Shown here: in pieces, positions 47,341 to 56,525 of the stretch
How the letters are laid out: each line of letters begins with the position of its first letter
How positions within the stretch are numbered: the stretch's first letter is position 1
From: an uncultured Prevotellaceae bacterium
Lineage (GTDB): Bacteria; Bacteroidota; Bacteroidia; Bacteroidales; Bacteroidaceae
Length of the DNA: 64,000 nucleotides
Reading direction: 5' to 3'
NCBI GenBank assembly: GCA_902780635.1
Contig: CACZGH010000019.1
Coordinates: 1-64,000 of the forward strand
Program-made: the position numbers and the translations under genes
Notes under the pieces: generated by a model
Seen by the model: the letters and a program-made list of their open reading frames with translations, nothing else
The model's database searches: none
Told to the model about the DNA's origin: nothing

Positions 47341-48319
47341 ATGGTTTTTTGTCGGGGCGTTGTTCGCCTGCTTGATATCGGCTTGCCATCACCAACCGGT
47401 GGAGGTTCAGCCTGTGGTGATGGAGTATACAGAACAGCAAATCGACTCCTTGTCTTTTGCTCATACTCATCACTACTCGCACAATTACAATTTCCTCGTA
47501 CAGGCCGACTCACTGATGCTTTTGCTGCAGATGCCCGAGGAGGCGCTCAGCAATTTCCCCACCGACTCTTTCTCCATACCCAAAGGCGACAGACTGGTGG
47601 TGGCCGATATCCGTATCCTGCCCAACGACTCCATCGACTCGGTATGGGTGCAACTGGCCCATGAGGAGGGGATGTTTGGATGGGTGCATGAGAGTGAGAT
47701 GCTTGAGCAGGTAGTGCCTGACGACCCCATCTCTCAGTTCATCTCTTACTTTTCCAATAAGCACCTGGTGATCTTCCTGGTGGTTTTCATCGTCATCTTC
47801 TTTGTCTATGGCATACGCAAACTCTTCAAGAGCAATGCCTATATCGTGCATTTCCACGACATCGACACTTTTTATCCCACTTTGCTCGCACTAGTGGTGG
47901 CTGCCTCGGCCACGTTCTATTCCTCCATTCAGATGTTTGCGCCTGAGACATGGGAGGAGTTCTATTTTCATCCTTCACTCAATCCTTTCTCACAGCCATT
48001 GCTCATAGGTTTGTTCCTCGCCTCGGTGTGGGCCATTCTCCTCACATCGATGGCAGCGGTCGACGACACCTTCCGGCATCTCTCTTTCCAGGATGCCGTA
48101 CCTTATTTGTTGGGCTTGGCTGGCATTTGTGCCGTCAACTACATCATTTTTACCTTCACTACGATGTATTATGTGGGTTATCTGCTGCTACTCGTTTATG
48201 TGTCCTTGGCCCTCTGGCGCTACTTCCGTCACACACGCAGCAAATACATTTGCGGCAACTGCGGCATGCTCCTCAAGAAAAAAGGCCGCTGCCCCCGCTG
48301 CGGTGCTATCAATGAGTGA
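47321..48319 (+). CDS. Lipoprotein-signal membrane protein with C-terminal zinc ribbon
   Basis: A 332-residue protein of unknown family. The lipobox LISAC ends near residue 22. The next part (about 25-140) includes an SH3-like stretch (KGDRLVVADIRIL to GWVHESEML). Transmembrane helices follow near 148-166, 185-203, 225-246, 262-282 and 283-300. The C-terminal zinc ribbon has CGNCG and CPRCG. A lipid-modified periplasmic start and a cytoplasmic zinc ribbon in one chain is unusual. It overlaps the U32 gene by 20 bp, so translation is likely coupled. Confidence 0.8.
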   Translation: MCMQSSRWFFVGALFACLISACHHQPVEVQPVVMEYTEQQIDSLSFAHTHHYSHNYNFLVQADSLMLLLQMPEEALSNFPTDSFSIPKGDRLVVADIRILPNDSIDSVWVQLAHEEGMFGWVHESEMLEQVVPDDPISQFISYFSNKHLVIFLVVFIVIFFVYGIRKLFKSNAYIVHFHDIDTFYPTLLALVVAASATFYSSIQMFAPETWEEFYFHPSLNPFSQPLLIGLFLASVWAILLTSMAAVDDTFRHLSFQDAVPYLLGLAGICAVNYIIFTFTTMYYVGYLLLLVYVSLALWRYFRHTRSKYICGNCGMLLKKKGRCPRCGAINE

Positions 48320-48328
48320 GATATTATT

Positions 48329-48455
48329 AGGAGTTGAGGAGTTCAGGAGTTGAGGAGTTCAGACAATAGCCCAAATTCTCAACGTTAGATACAATGGTTT
48401 TAGCAGTGGTAATGTCTGAACTCCTCAACTCCTGAACTCCTCAACTCCTTTTTTA
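48329..48455. terminator. Long hairpin with 36-bp perfect stem made of octamer repeats
   Basis: Arms 48329-48364 and 48414-48449 are exact reverse complements, with a 49-nt loop. Each arm is four 8-bp units alternating AGGAGTTG and AGGAGTTC plus AGAC. Six T follow (48450-48455). It separates the convergent lipoprotein and esterase genes and could terminate the rightward transcript. Confidence 0.8.
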
Positions 48456-48473
48456 TTTTTCGCTGAACACTTC

Positions 48474-49751
<1,278 letters not shown>

Positions 49752-49899
49752 TCATGTCCCTATCCAGGTCCGACTGTCTATAGGAGCCGGGGTGCTTTTC
49801 GTTTTTTTGACGATAAGGAGCTAAAAAGGTAAAAATGACACTTAAAATGTTAGAAAAAATTAACATTGGAAGAGAGGGCCTCAAAAATGATGATTTTTA

Positions 49900-49932
49900 T
49901 TTGGCTTTTTCCGTTTTTTGTGCGTAATTTTG
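49900..49932 (+). promoter_or_regulatory. Promoter of the large MG2-like protein gene
   Basis: TTTG (49900-49903), 21-nt spacer, TAATTTTG (49925-49932); 32 nt before the start at 49964. Confidence 0.5.
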
Positions 49933-49963
49933 TGACGTATATCTATTGATGATTATTTACCTT

Positions 49964-52816
49964 ATGAGACGACTGATATTGACATTGTTTGCCGTCATGT
50001 TGATATGCACCGGCTCCACTGCACAGGTCACGCTCGACAGCATCAGAACCCTGCTCACCGACAGCCCCGTGCAGGAAAAAGTCTACTTACATATCGACAA
50101 CACCTGTTATTTCATTGGCGACACGATCTGGTACAAGGCGTATGTGGTCAGGGCCGACGACCTGACCGTCACCGACATGAGCCGCATACTGTATGTGGAA
50201 CTGGTGTCGCCTGATGGACTGGTGACCGAGCGGCAGACGGTCGTTGTTTCTGATAAGGGATTGGGAAATGGTAACTTCGCCTTGCCCGACTCGCTCTATT
50301 CCGGCTATTATGAGTTGCGGGCCTACACACGTTGGATGATGAACTTCGCCGTGACGGAGCATGGTTATAATATCGATGACGCGGAGAAGTTCTATAGCCG
50401 TCAGATGGCCAGGGATTTCTTCCGGCAGTATGGCACCGTCTATTCCAGGGTGGTGCCTGTCTACGAGAGACCGGAGGAAGAGGGTGACTATAACATCAAA
50501 TACATTGTCAAAAGGCCTAAGCAGAGACTCGATGAGAAACCAAAGACTCAGCTCAACGTGGGGTTTTATCCTGAGGGCGGACACCTGATAGCAGGCACGG
50601 AATGCACCATGGCTTTCGATGTCACCAACGAACTGGGTCGGCAGATTGACATCGAGGGCAGGGTGGGGGAGATGGCTGTCAAGACTCAGGACATGGGCCG
50701 TGGCAAATGTACCCTCAAGGTTCCTTCCGAGGGGCGGCTCAAGGCGCATTTCACCTATCAGGACCGTGACTGGACTTTTGACTTGCCGAAGATAGAACAA
50801 CGGGGATGTGCCCTGCGGCTCACACAGGAGCAAGGGACCGCTTCCTGCCATTTACAATTGGTGGGAATGCCCGCTACCTCGCAGTATGGGGCAGCCGTGC
50901 TATGTCGTGGCCGTCTGTGCTGGTTTCAGACCATTCAACCAGATGCACATGGCAAGGCTTTCTTCAGGATCGAGCAGGCTGATCTGCCGACAGGGGTCAA
51001 CGACTTGGTGGTGTTTGACAATGAAGGGCACCGGTTGGCCGACCGGTTGTTCTTTATCAACAACCACGACTATGACGAGGAGACGGTCAGGGTGACTGGC
51101 CAGCAAGACGAGTATGAACCCTACGAGAAGGTGTCGCTCTCGTTTCATGCCCCTGATGACGCCTCGCTCCTCTCCATTGCCGTGCGCGACAATGCCGACG
51201 ATGAATATACCTACGACACAGGCAATATTCTCACCGACCTTCTCCTGTCGGGCGACCTCAAGGGCTTCGTGGCTTATCCCGACTACTATTTTGAGGCGGA
51301 TGATGAGCATCATCGCACAGCCCTCGACCTGCTCATGATGGTGCAGGGATGGCGACGGTATGACTTCGATGAGATGCTGGTGCTGCAAAAACCACGTTAT
51401 CTGCCAGAGAAGACCCTCACCGTCGACGGCATGGTCTACGAGACGGAGAGCATCGATGAGTACAAAGCCGAGGACAACGACTATATGGCACGGCGCAATG
51501 AGTCGATGGGTGACTATACTTTCGCCCAGAGGCATGAGGATTTCTCGGGCTCCACCCGCGAGGGCATCGCCTCGTCACGTACCGACGAGTCGCCTATCCG
51601 CAACACCAATATCGATGGGTCTGTCGCAATGGAGCAGATGGAGGGTGGACCGGGTTTCGGTGGCACTCCGGCGCTGGCCAGGGAGTGTGACATGCGTTTC
51701 GGCATTAACCATGGAGGACTGAACCATGAGGTCACCATCGAGAGCGAACTGGTCTTCGACGCTGCCCAGCAGATGGCCGATGTCAAGTTGGAAACCACTG
51801 ATGGTGGGTGCTTCTCATTCACCATGCCGCCATTTTATGGCGATGGCGTGCTGTTCATCAGGGCCTATGACACTGACCTGAGTGAGAAACGGCAGAAGCG
51901 TCTTAAAAACAAAGGATTCTTGGATGAGGATGAATATCCTGAGTATTATATCAAGCGTAACATGTTCTTCCCCATCTTCGCCAAGAAATATTCATTCTAC
52001 CAGTGTCATCGTCCCACGGGCCGGCGCAACTATCAGAACGATAGCCTCTATATGACGGACAACCGGCGGTTGTCGACGATGGATGCCGACCTGGACGAGA
52101 TAGAGGTGAAATCTCATCTGCGTAAAAGTCGCCATGCCATCGATTATTCGAAACCGGTATACGTGTGCGATACCTACGAACTCTACAACCTCGCCACCGA
52201 CTATGGCCTCTCTTTCGGACGGTGGGATTTCTACACCTTCCCCACGAATGTATGCACTTTGCTGTTAGGCAATTACAACAGCGGCAGGCAGATGACCATC
52301 GAGGCGAGGATGAACGACGATGTGTTCTTCCGCAATTTCGAATCGACGGTACCCACCACGGCATCACGGCGCAGCGACTTTGAGATAGAGCGTGACGCCA
52401 AACTGAAACGTCAGGACAAAATCAGGTTTTACACCGACTTTGAGTTGCGCAATGAGGACCGGCCGATTGACAGAGCCTCGGGGAGCGCTGATGTGACGCT
52501 CGACTTCAAGACCATCGACAATATGGGCATGCGCTATACTTACCGCGACCGCCGCATCATCTATCATGGTATCTTTATGCCCGATGACTTCTATCACCCA
52601 GACTACAGTGAGCGGCCTTTGCCCGAAATCAAGGACTATCGTCGCACACTCTATTGGAATCCCAACGCACTCTTGGACGAGGACGGCACTTTTACCGCCA
52701 CGTTCTACAACAACAGTCGCAAAACAAAAATCGCTGTCAGCGTCGCCGGCGTCAGCCATAGTGGCCAGCTGTTGACGGTGCCGGCAAGCAGTGCTTCCTC
52801 AGTGAATAACGAATAG
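49964..52816 (+). CDS. Large exported MG2/alpha-2-macroglobulin-like protein
   Basis: A 950-residue exported protein. The start at 49964 gives a clean signal peptide (MRRLILTLFAVMLICTGSTAQ). An MG2-like domain near residues 30-125 reads VYLHIDNTCYFIGDTIWYKAYVV. Further beta-sandwich repeats follow to about 420. A middle acidic, glycine-containing part and a TonB-plug-like region (near 690-790, with IEVKSHLRKSRH-type sequence) come next. The end resembles carboxypeptidase-regulatory or macroglobulin-type domains (FYNNSRKTKIAVSVAGVS). Similar large proteins occur at the Bacteroidota cell surface, with unknown partners. No thioester motif is seen. Confidence 0.75.
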   Translation: MRRLILTLFAVMLICTGSTAQVTLDSIRTLLTDSPVQEKVYLHIDNTCYFIGDTIWYKAYVVRADDLTVTDMSRILYVELVSPDGLVTERQTVVVSDKGLGNGNFALPDSLYSGYYELRAYTRWMMNFAVTEHGYNIDDAEKFYSRQMARDFFRQYGTVYSRVVPVYERPEEEGDYNIKYIVKRPKQRLDEKPKTQLNVGFYPEGGHLIAGTECTMAFDVTNELGRQIDIEGRVGEMAVKTQDMGRGKCTLKVPSEGRLKAHFTYQDRDWTFDLPKIEQRGCALRLTQEQGTASCHLQLVGMPATSQYGAAVLCRGRLCWFQTIQPDAHGKAFFRIEQADLPTGVNDLVVFDNEGHRLADRLFFINNHDYDEETVRVTGQQDEYEPYEKVSLSFHAPDDASLLSIAVRDNADDEYTYDTGNILTDLLLSGDLKGFVAYPDYYFEADDEHHRTALDLLMMVQGWRRYDFDEMLVLQKPRYLPEKTLTVDGMVYETESIDEYKAEDNDYMARRNESMGDYTFAQRHEDFSGSTREGIASSRTDESPIRNTNIDGSVAMEQMEGGPGFGGTPALARECDMRFGINHGGLNHEVTIESELVFDAAQQMADVKLETTDGGCFSFTMPPFYGDGVLFIRAYDTDLSEKRQKRLKNKGFLDEDEYPEYYIKRNMFFPIFAKKYSFYQCHRPTGRRNYQNDSLYMTDNRRLSTMDADLDEIEVKSHLRKSRHAIDYSKPVYVCDTYELYNLATDYGLSFGRWDFYTFPTNVCTLLLGNYNSGRQMTIEARMNDDVFFRNFESTVPTTASRRSDFEIERDAKLKRQDKIRFYTDFELRNEDRPIDRASGSADVTLDFKTIDNMGMRYTYRDRRIIYHGIFMPDDFYHPDYSERPLPEIKDYRRTLYWNPNALLDEDGTFTATFYNNSRKTKIAVSVAGVSHSGQLLTVPASSASSVNNE

Positions 52817-53127
52817 CAAAACATCACAAGTGTATCGTTCCTCTTGAACATGCATCCCACCTCATGCGTAAACATTTGGGGAAACAATTATTTCTGCAAT
52901 CGAGACAGTCTGGATATGATCGGAAATAAAAATGAATGAATTCATTTTGTATTTCGCTCGTTTTGAATAAATTTCTCACGCTCAGAAATACAAATATATT
53001 TGCATTTCTTTCGCTAACTCGAAATTTTGCACTAATTTTGCAGGGAAATGTATATATACGCTTTTGAGGCATGGGAAATCCTGCGAAAAGGCGAATATCT
53101 ATAGGCAAATCGCGAAACAAGAAAACT
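52817..53127. other. 311-bp intergenic region before the tubulin/actin locus
   Basis: No gene is seen. It is A/T-rich and holds a short palindrome (ATGAATTCAT, near 52935) and the promoter of the vWA-like gene at 53010-53040. An in-frame upstream ATG at 53071 for the vWA-like gene lies in it but adds no useful signal. Confidence 0.5.
53010..53040 (+). promoter_or_regulatory. Promoter of the vWA/tubulin/actin locus
   Basis: TTCG (53010-53013), 19-nt spacer, TAATTTTG (53033-53040). The -7 box is an exact match and the -33 box has one mismatch. Confidence 0.55.
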
Positions 53128-54426
53128 ATGGCAAGAAAATTGTTGGCACTGCTTGTTGTGCTGGCTATCGTGGGACTGGCAGTGTATTTCGTGGGGCAAG
53201 GCACTACGAGAGAGGAAGACCATGGCCACTTCCTCCCTGCCGATACGGCCACGATGAAAACATCCAAACCTGTGGTGAGAATCTATATGGAAAACTCAGG
53301 CAGTATGAATGGCTATGTGACCACCAACTCACAGTTTAAAAACGCCCTCGGACACCTTATCACCAAGGCCGACGGATTCTATGCCGGCACTGAGCTTCAT
53401 TTCATCAACCAGGGCATTTATCACACTCCGATGTGCGACGACCTCGACAATTTCGTGCTCAACCTCAACCCCGCCTCCATGCAGGTGGGCAATACCAGCA
53501 GTACCGACATCAACAAAATCTTCAAGATGATACTCGACCGCACCTCAAAGGATACGGTCTCGGTGTTGGTGAGCGACTGCATGTATGATGTCGACAATGT
53601 GGGCAACCTGCTCTCCGCAGCAGCCAGCAGTACCACCGGCACTTTTATGAAGTCCATCCGCAAGGCTCAGGAAGCCAAGGAGGAGTTTGCTTGTATCATC
53701 ATGCAATGTATGTCGGAGTTCAGCGGCAACTATTATGAAGGCAATCAGGCCATACCCTGCAACTCTGAGCGACCCTATTATGTGATTGTCATGGGCAACA
53801 AAAAGCAGGTGATGGACTTCAACAACCACATGGAGTTGGTGGACACCTCCACTGGACTGCCCGGCATGAAGCACAAGTATATGCTCTCGTCTGAGCCGAC
53901 ATGGCTTCTTGACCATATGACGGCGCGCACCTATACCAGTCACTTCACCAATGCGCTGCGCATACAGGCACACCACGACGGACTGAATATCCGTAAGGTC
54001 ACCACAGACCATGACCAGCTCAATCTGAAATTTGCTGTCGGTCTGGGCGTGTCGCAGCTCTTCGTGGATGGCACCTATTTGCTCGACAAAGACAATTATA
54101 CCATCTCACCATCGCAGTATCAGTTGGTGGATGTCACCGACAAGGCTAAGTTCACAGAGTGCGACTTCTTCCGGCATCCTATCTGCCTGCAGTTGCGCAC
54201 CACAGGACAGGAGTATGCCCCACAGGTGACCATCAGTCTGAAAAACCAGATTCCCGCATGGGTCAAGGAGTGTAGCTACAACGAACGAAAAGCCACCCTT
54301 CCCCCAGCTCATCAGTCGTATGCGATCTATGAGATGATTGAGGGCATCTATGGCGCCTTCTACAACACCAAAGAGGGCAGTAAAGACCTCTTCCAACTCC
54401 CCATCCACATCGATGGATATGAGTAA
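53128..54426 (+). CDS. Membrane-anchored vWA-like protein
   Basis: A 432-residue protein with one N-terminal transmembrane helix (about 5-22, LLALLVVLAIVGLAVYFVG). The main domain (about 45-230) has the pattern of a von Willebrand A fold. ENSGSMNG at 55-62 corresponds to the metal site DxSxS with Glu replacing Asp, and VLVSDCMYD places a later metal aspartate at D150. A C-terminal region (about 250-432) is strand-rich and unassigned. It is probably periplasmic or surface-facing. It is first in a locus with tubulin- and actin-like proteins. I start at 53128; an ATG at 53071 would put a basic extension before the helix. Confidence 0.75.
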   Translation: MARKLLALLVVLAIVGLAVYFVGQGTTREEDHGHFLPADTATMKTSKPVVRIYMENSGSMNGYVTTNSQFKNALGHLITKADGFYAGTELHFINQGIYHTPMCDDLDNFVLNLNPASMQVGNTSSTDINKIFKMILDRTSKDTVSVLVSDCMYDVDNVGNLLSAAASSTTGTFMKSIRKAQEAKEEFACIIMQCMSEFSGNYYEGNQAIPCNSERPYYVIVMGNKKQVMDFNNHMELVDTSTGLPGMKHKYMLSSEPTWLLDHMTARTYTSHFTNALRIQAHHDGLNIRKVTTDHDQLNLKFAVGLGVSQLFVDGTYLLDKDNYTISPSQYQLVDVTDKAKFTECDFFRHPICLQLRTTGQEYAPQVTISLKNQIPAWVKECSYNERKATLPPAHQSYAIYEMIEGIYGAFYNTKEGSKDLFQLPIHIDGYE

Positions 54427-54439
54427 AAACCTCCCCCTA

Positions 54440-54501
54440 CCTCTCCAAAGGAGGGGTGTCTGAATAGACAGCTGTTCTGTGTGCTGCGATATCCTCGCAG
54501 C
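54440..54501. other. Three consecutive hairpins between the first two locus genes
   Basis: CCTCTCC-AAA-GGAGGGG (54440-54456), then TGTCT-GAAT-AGACA (54457-54470), then GCTGCGA-TATCC-TCGCAGC (54483-54501). None is followed by a T run. They may mark an attenuation or processing site. Confidence 0.55.
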
Positions 54502-54539
54502 CATACCCTCAAAAAACTCAAAAACTCAATAATACTCAC

Positions 54540-54956
54540 ATGAACTTTATCACAGAAATCTTTGAATTGTTCGGCGCCGCCTATTTGGGCGACTTTTCCA
54601 AGTATATGTTTCAGGCTGGAGCTTACACCACGGCATTCTTTGTGATGCTGCTCATCCCCGTGGTAGTGACTTTCGTCTATTATATCGTGCTCGACAACAT
54701 CCTGCTGGCACGCTTTAAGAAATGGCTCATCACAGGTGTCTGCACCTGCGCTGCCGCCGCTGTCATCGACATCATCATCGCGCATCAGAAAGTGGAAGGA
54801 TTCACTTTTTCGGCCAATATCATGGACACGACTATCGGAGGTGGCGACTACCTCGCCTTCGGCTTCATCGTGTTCATCTACAGTGCCATCATCTTCCTGC
54901 TTTGCTCTCTCTTGCTGAAGTCGTTCAGCAGCAGATGCCGCAACATCCCATTCTGA
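54540..54956 (+). CDS. Small integral membrane protein of the tubulin/actin locus
   Basis: A 138-residue protein with no known family. Three transmembrane helices are visible (about 28-50, 60-78 with an Ala-rich CTCAAAAVIDIII, and 103-127). A short N-terminal amphipathic segment (MNFITEIFELFG) and a basic C-terminal tail flank them. It starts 113 bp after the vWA-like gene (with three hairpins between) and 34 bp before the tubulin-like gene. It could be the membrane anchor for the soluble partners, which is inference from context. Confidence 0.7.
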   Translation: MNFITEIFELFGAAYLGDFSKYMFQAGAYTTAFFVMLLIPVVVTFVYYIVLDNILLARFKKWLITGVCTCAAAAVIDIIIAHQKVEGFTFSANIMDTTIGGGDYLAFGFIVFIYSAIIFLLCSLLLKSFSSRCRNIPF

Positions 54957-54990
54957 AACAACCATATACTTCTCATAATTTTTCGCAAAA

Positions 54991-56451
54991 ATGAGTAAAC
55001 TATATATATTTGGCATCGGTGGCACCGGAGCCCGTGTGCTGCGTTCCCTCACCAACCTCTTGGCCACCGGTGTGTCATTGGGCAAGGATATCGACACCAT
55101 CGTGCCCATCATCATCGACCCCGACACCAGCAACGGCGACCTCACTCGTACCGTCTCACTGATGAGGCTCTACCAGAAAATCAGAGCCAACCTCACCTTT
55201 GACAACCGTCCGGAGAAAAAGGGTTATTTCCATGTCGGCATCGACGATATGAACACCAGTTTCAGGCTCCATCTCAACAATGTGGCCAATATGAAGTTTG
55301 CCGACTACATCGCCTACAACCGCTTTGCCAATCAGGGACAGGCCGACTCCAACCAGGCGTTGCTCAGTCTGCTCTTCTCCGACAAAAACCTTGCATGCCC
55401 CCTCGATGTGGGCTTCAAAGGCAACCCCAATATGGGTAGTGTTGTGCTCAACGACCCTAAAAACAAACAGGCACTCTTCTCGCTGTTGCAGCATTTCCAG
55501 TCAGAGGACCAGATTTTCATTATCAGCAGCATCTTTGGTGGCACTGGTGCCGCAGGTTTCCCCCTGTTGCAGAAAACGTTCCGCGAGGCGGAGAAACTCA
55601 ACCTGCCCAACTCCTCAGCCATCGCCAATGCCGCTATCGGAGCCGTCACTGTGCTGCCCTATTTCGGTCTGAAGGAGGATAAGCGCAGTGAGATCAATAT
55701 GGAGACGTTCATCTCCAAGACCAAGGCCGCCCTCAAATACTATATCGGCAACCTCGATGTCGACAATCTCTACTATATCAGTGACTTTATCAAAAACCGC
55801 TACGAGAATGTGGAGGGTGCCACCGAGCAGCGCAACAAAGCGCACTTCGTTGAACTGGCCGCAGCACTTGCCATCGTCGACTTCGCCAACGCTCACGTAG
55901 AGCACAACCGCATACAGACCAACACTTCCTATCGGGAGTTTGCCGTCAGAGGTGACGAGAACCCACTCACACTCAATGACCTCTGCTCCAACACTTTCAG
56001 CAGTATAGGGCGGGAGCTCATCAGCTTCTATCTCTTCGCTCGGTTCTATATGGAGCATTTCAACCAGACAAAAGACTATGCCTGGGCTAAGACACCACAG
56101 ATGAAGGGCACCAGCTATGGCGATGCCTTCTTCTCTGATCTGGGACAGTTTGTAGAGCAGTATAGAACCCAGTGGCTCAAGGAGATGTCTGACAACCAGC
56201 GATGCTTCCAACCCTTCGACCTCTTCTCCAACAACGACGATGTCTTCGATACCATCATGCATATCGAACCGAAAAAGACCACCATGTTCGGACGCATTCT
56301 TGGCAAGAACCTGAAAGGCTACCCTGCCATCGATACCGAGGTGAGCGATGTGTCGATGAAAAAACTTCGTGGCCTTGATGCCTACAATTATTTCATGACT
56401 ATCCATGAGGAGGCCATCAACAACGTGATCAAAAAGAAGTATAATATATAA
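54991..56451 (+). CDS. Tubulin/FtsZ-like GTPase
   Basis: A 486-residue soluble protein. The N terminus KLYIFGIGGTGARVLRSL (residues 4-21) is a nucleotide-binding Rossmann start. FGGTGAAGFP (182-191) matches the tubulin/FtsZ GGGTG(T/S)G phosphate loop. Together these place it in the tubulin superfamily, outside FtsZ proper: it lacks the FtsZ C-terminal tail and is longer. Regions 240-486 are unassigned. Polymerisation is plausible but not shown. It sits between a 3-TM protein and the actin-like ATPase. Confidence 0.8.
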   Translation: MSKLYIFGIGGTGARVLRSLTNLLATGVSLGKDIDTIVPIIIDPDTSNGDLTRTVSLMRLYQKIRANLTFDNRPEKKGYFHVGIDDMNTSFRLHLNNVANMKFADYIAYNRFANQGQADSNQALLSLLFSDKNLACPLDVGFKGNPNMGSVVLNDPKNKQALFSLLQHFQSEDQIFIISSIFGGTGAAGFPLLQKTFREAEKLNLPNSSAIANAAIGAVTVLPYFGLKEDKRSEINMETFISKTKAALKYYIGNLDVDNLYYISDFIKNRYENVEGATEQRNKAHFVELAAALAIVDFANAHVEHNRIQTNTSYREFAVRGDENPLTLNDLCSNTFSSIGRELISFYLFARFYMEHFNQTKDYAWAKTPQMKGTSYGDAFFSDLGQFVEQYRTQWLKEMSDNQRCFQPFDLFSNNDDVFDTIMHIEPKKTTMFGRILGKNLKGYPAIDTEVSDVSMKKLRGLDAYNYFMTIHEEAINNVIKKKYNI

Positions 56452-56454
56452 TCA

Positions 56455-56522
56455 TTCGCTATTGGACGTTCGGCATTTGCCACCGAAAAGCGAAAAACGA
56501 AAAGCGAAAAGCAAAAAGCATT
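56455..56522. repeat. Degenerate GAAAAGC low-complexity repeat
   Basis: Gap between the tubulin-like and actin-like genes: GAAAAGCGAAAAACGAAAAGC followed by variants such as GAAAAGCAAAAAGC. It is the opposite-strand relative of the run at 10141-10215. Confidence 0.7.
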
Positions 56523-56525
56523 AAT

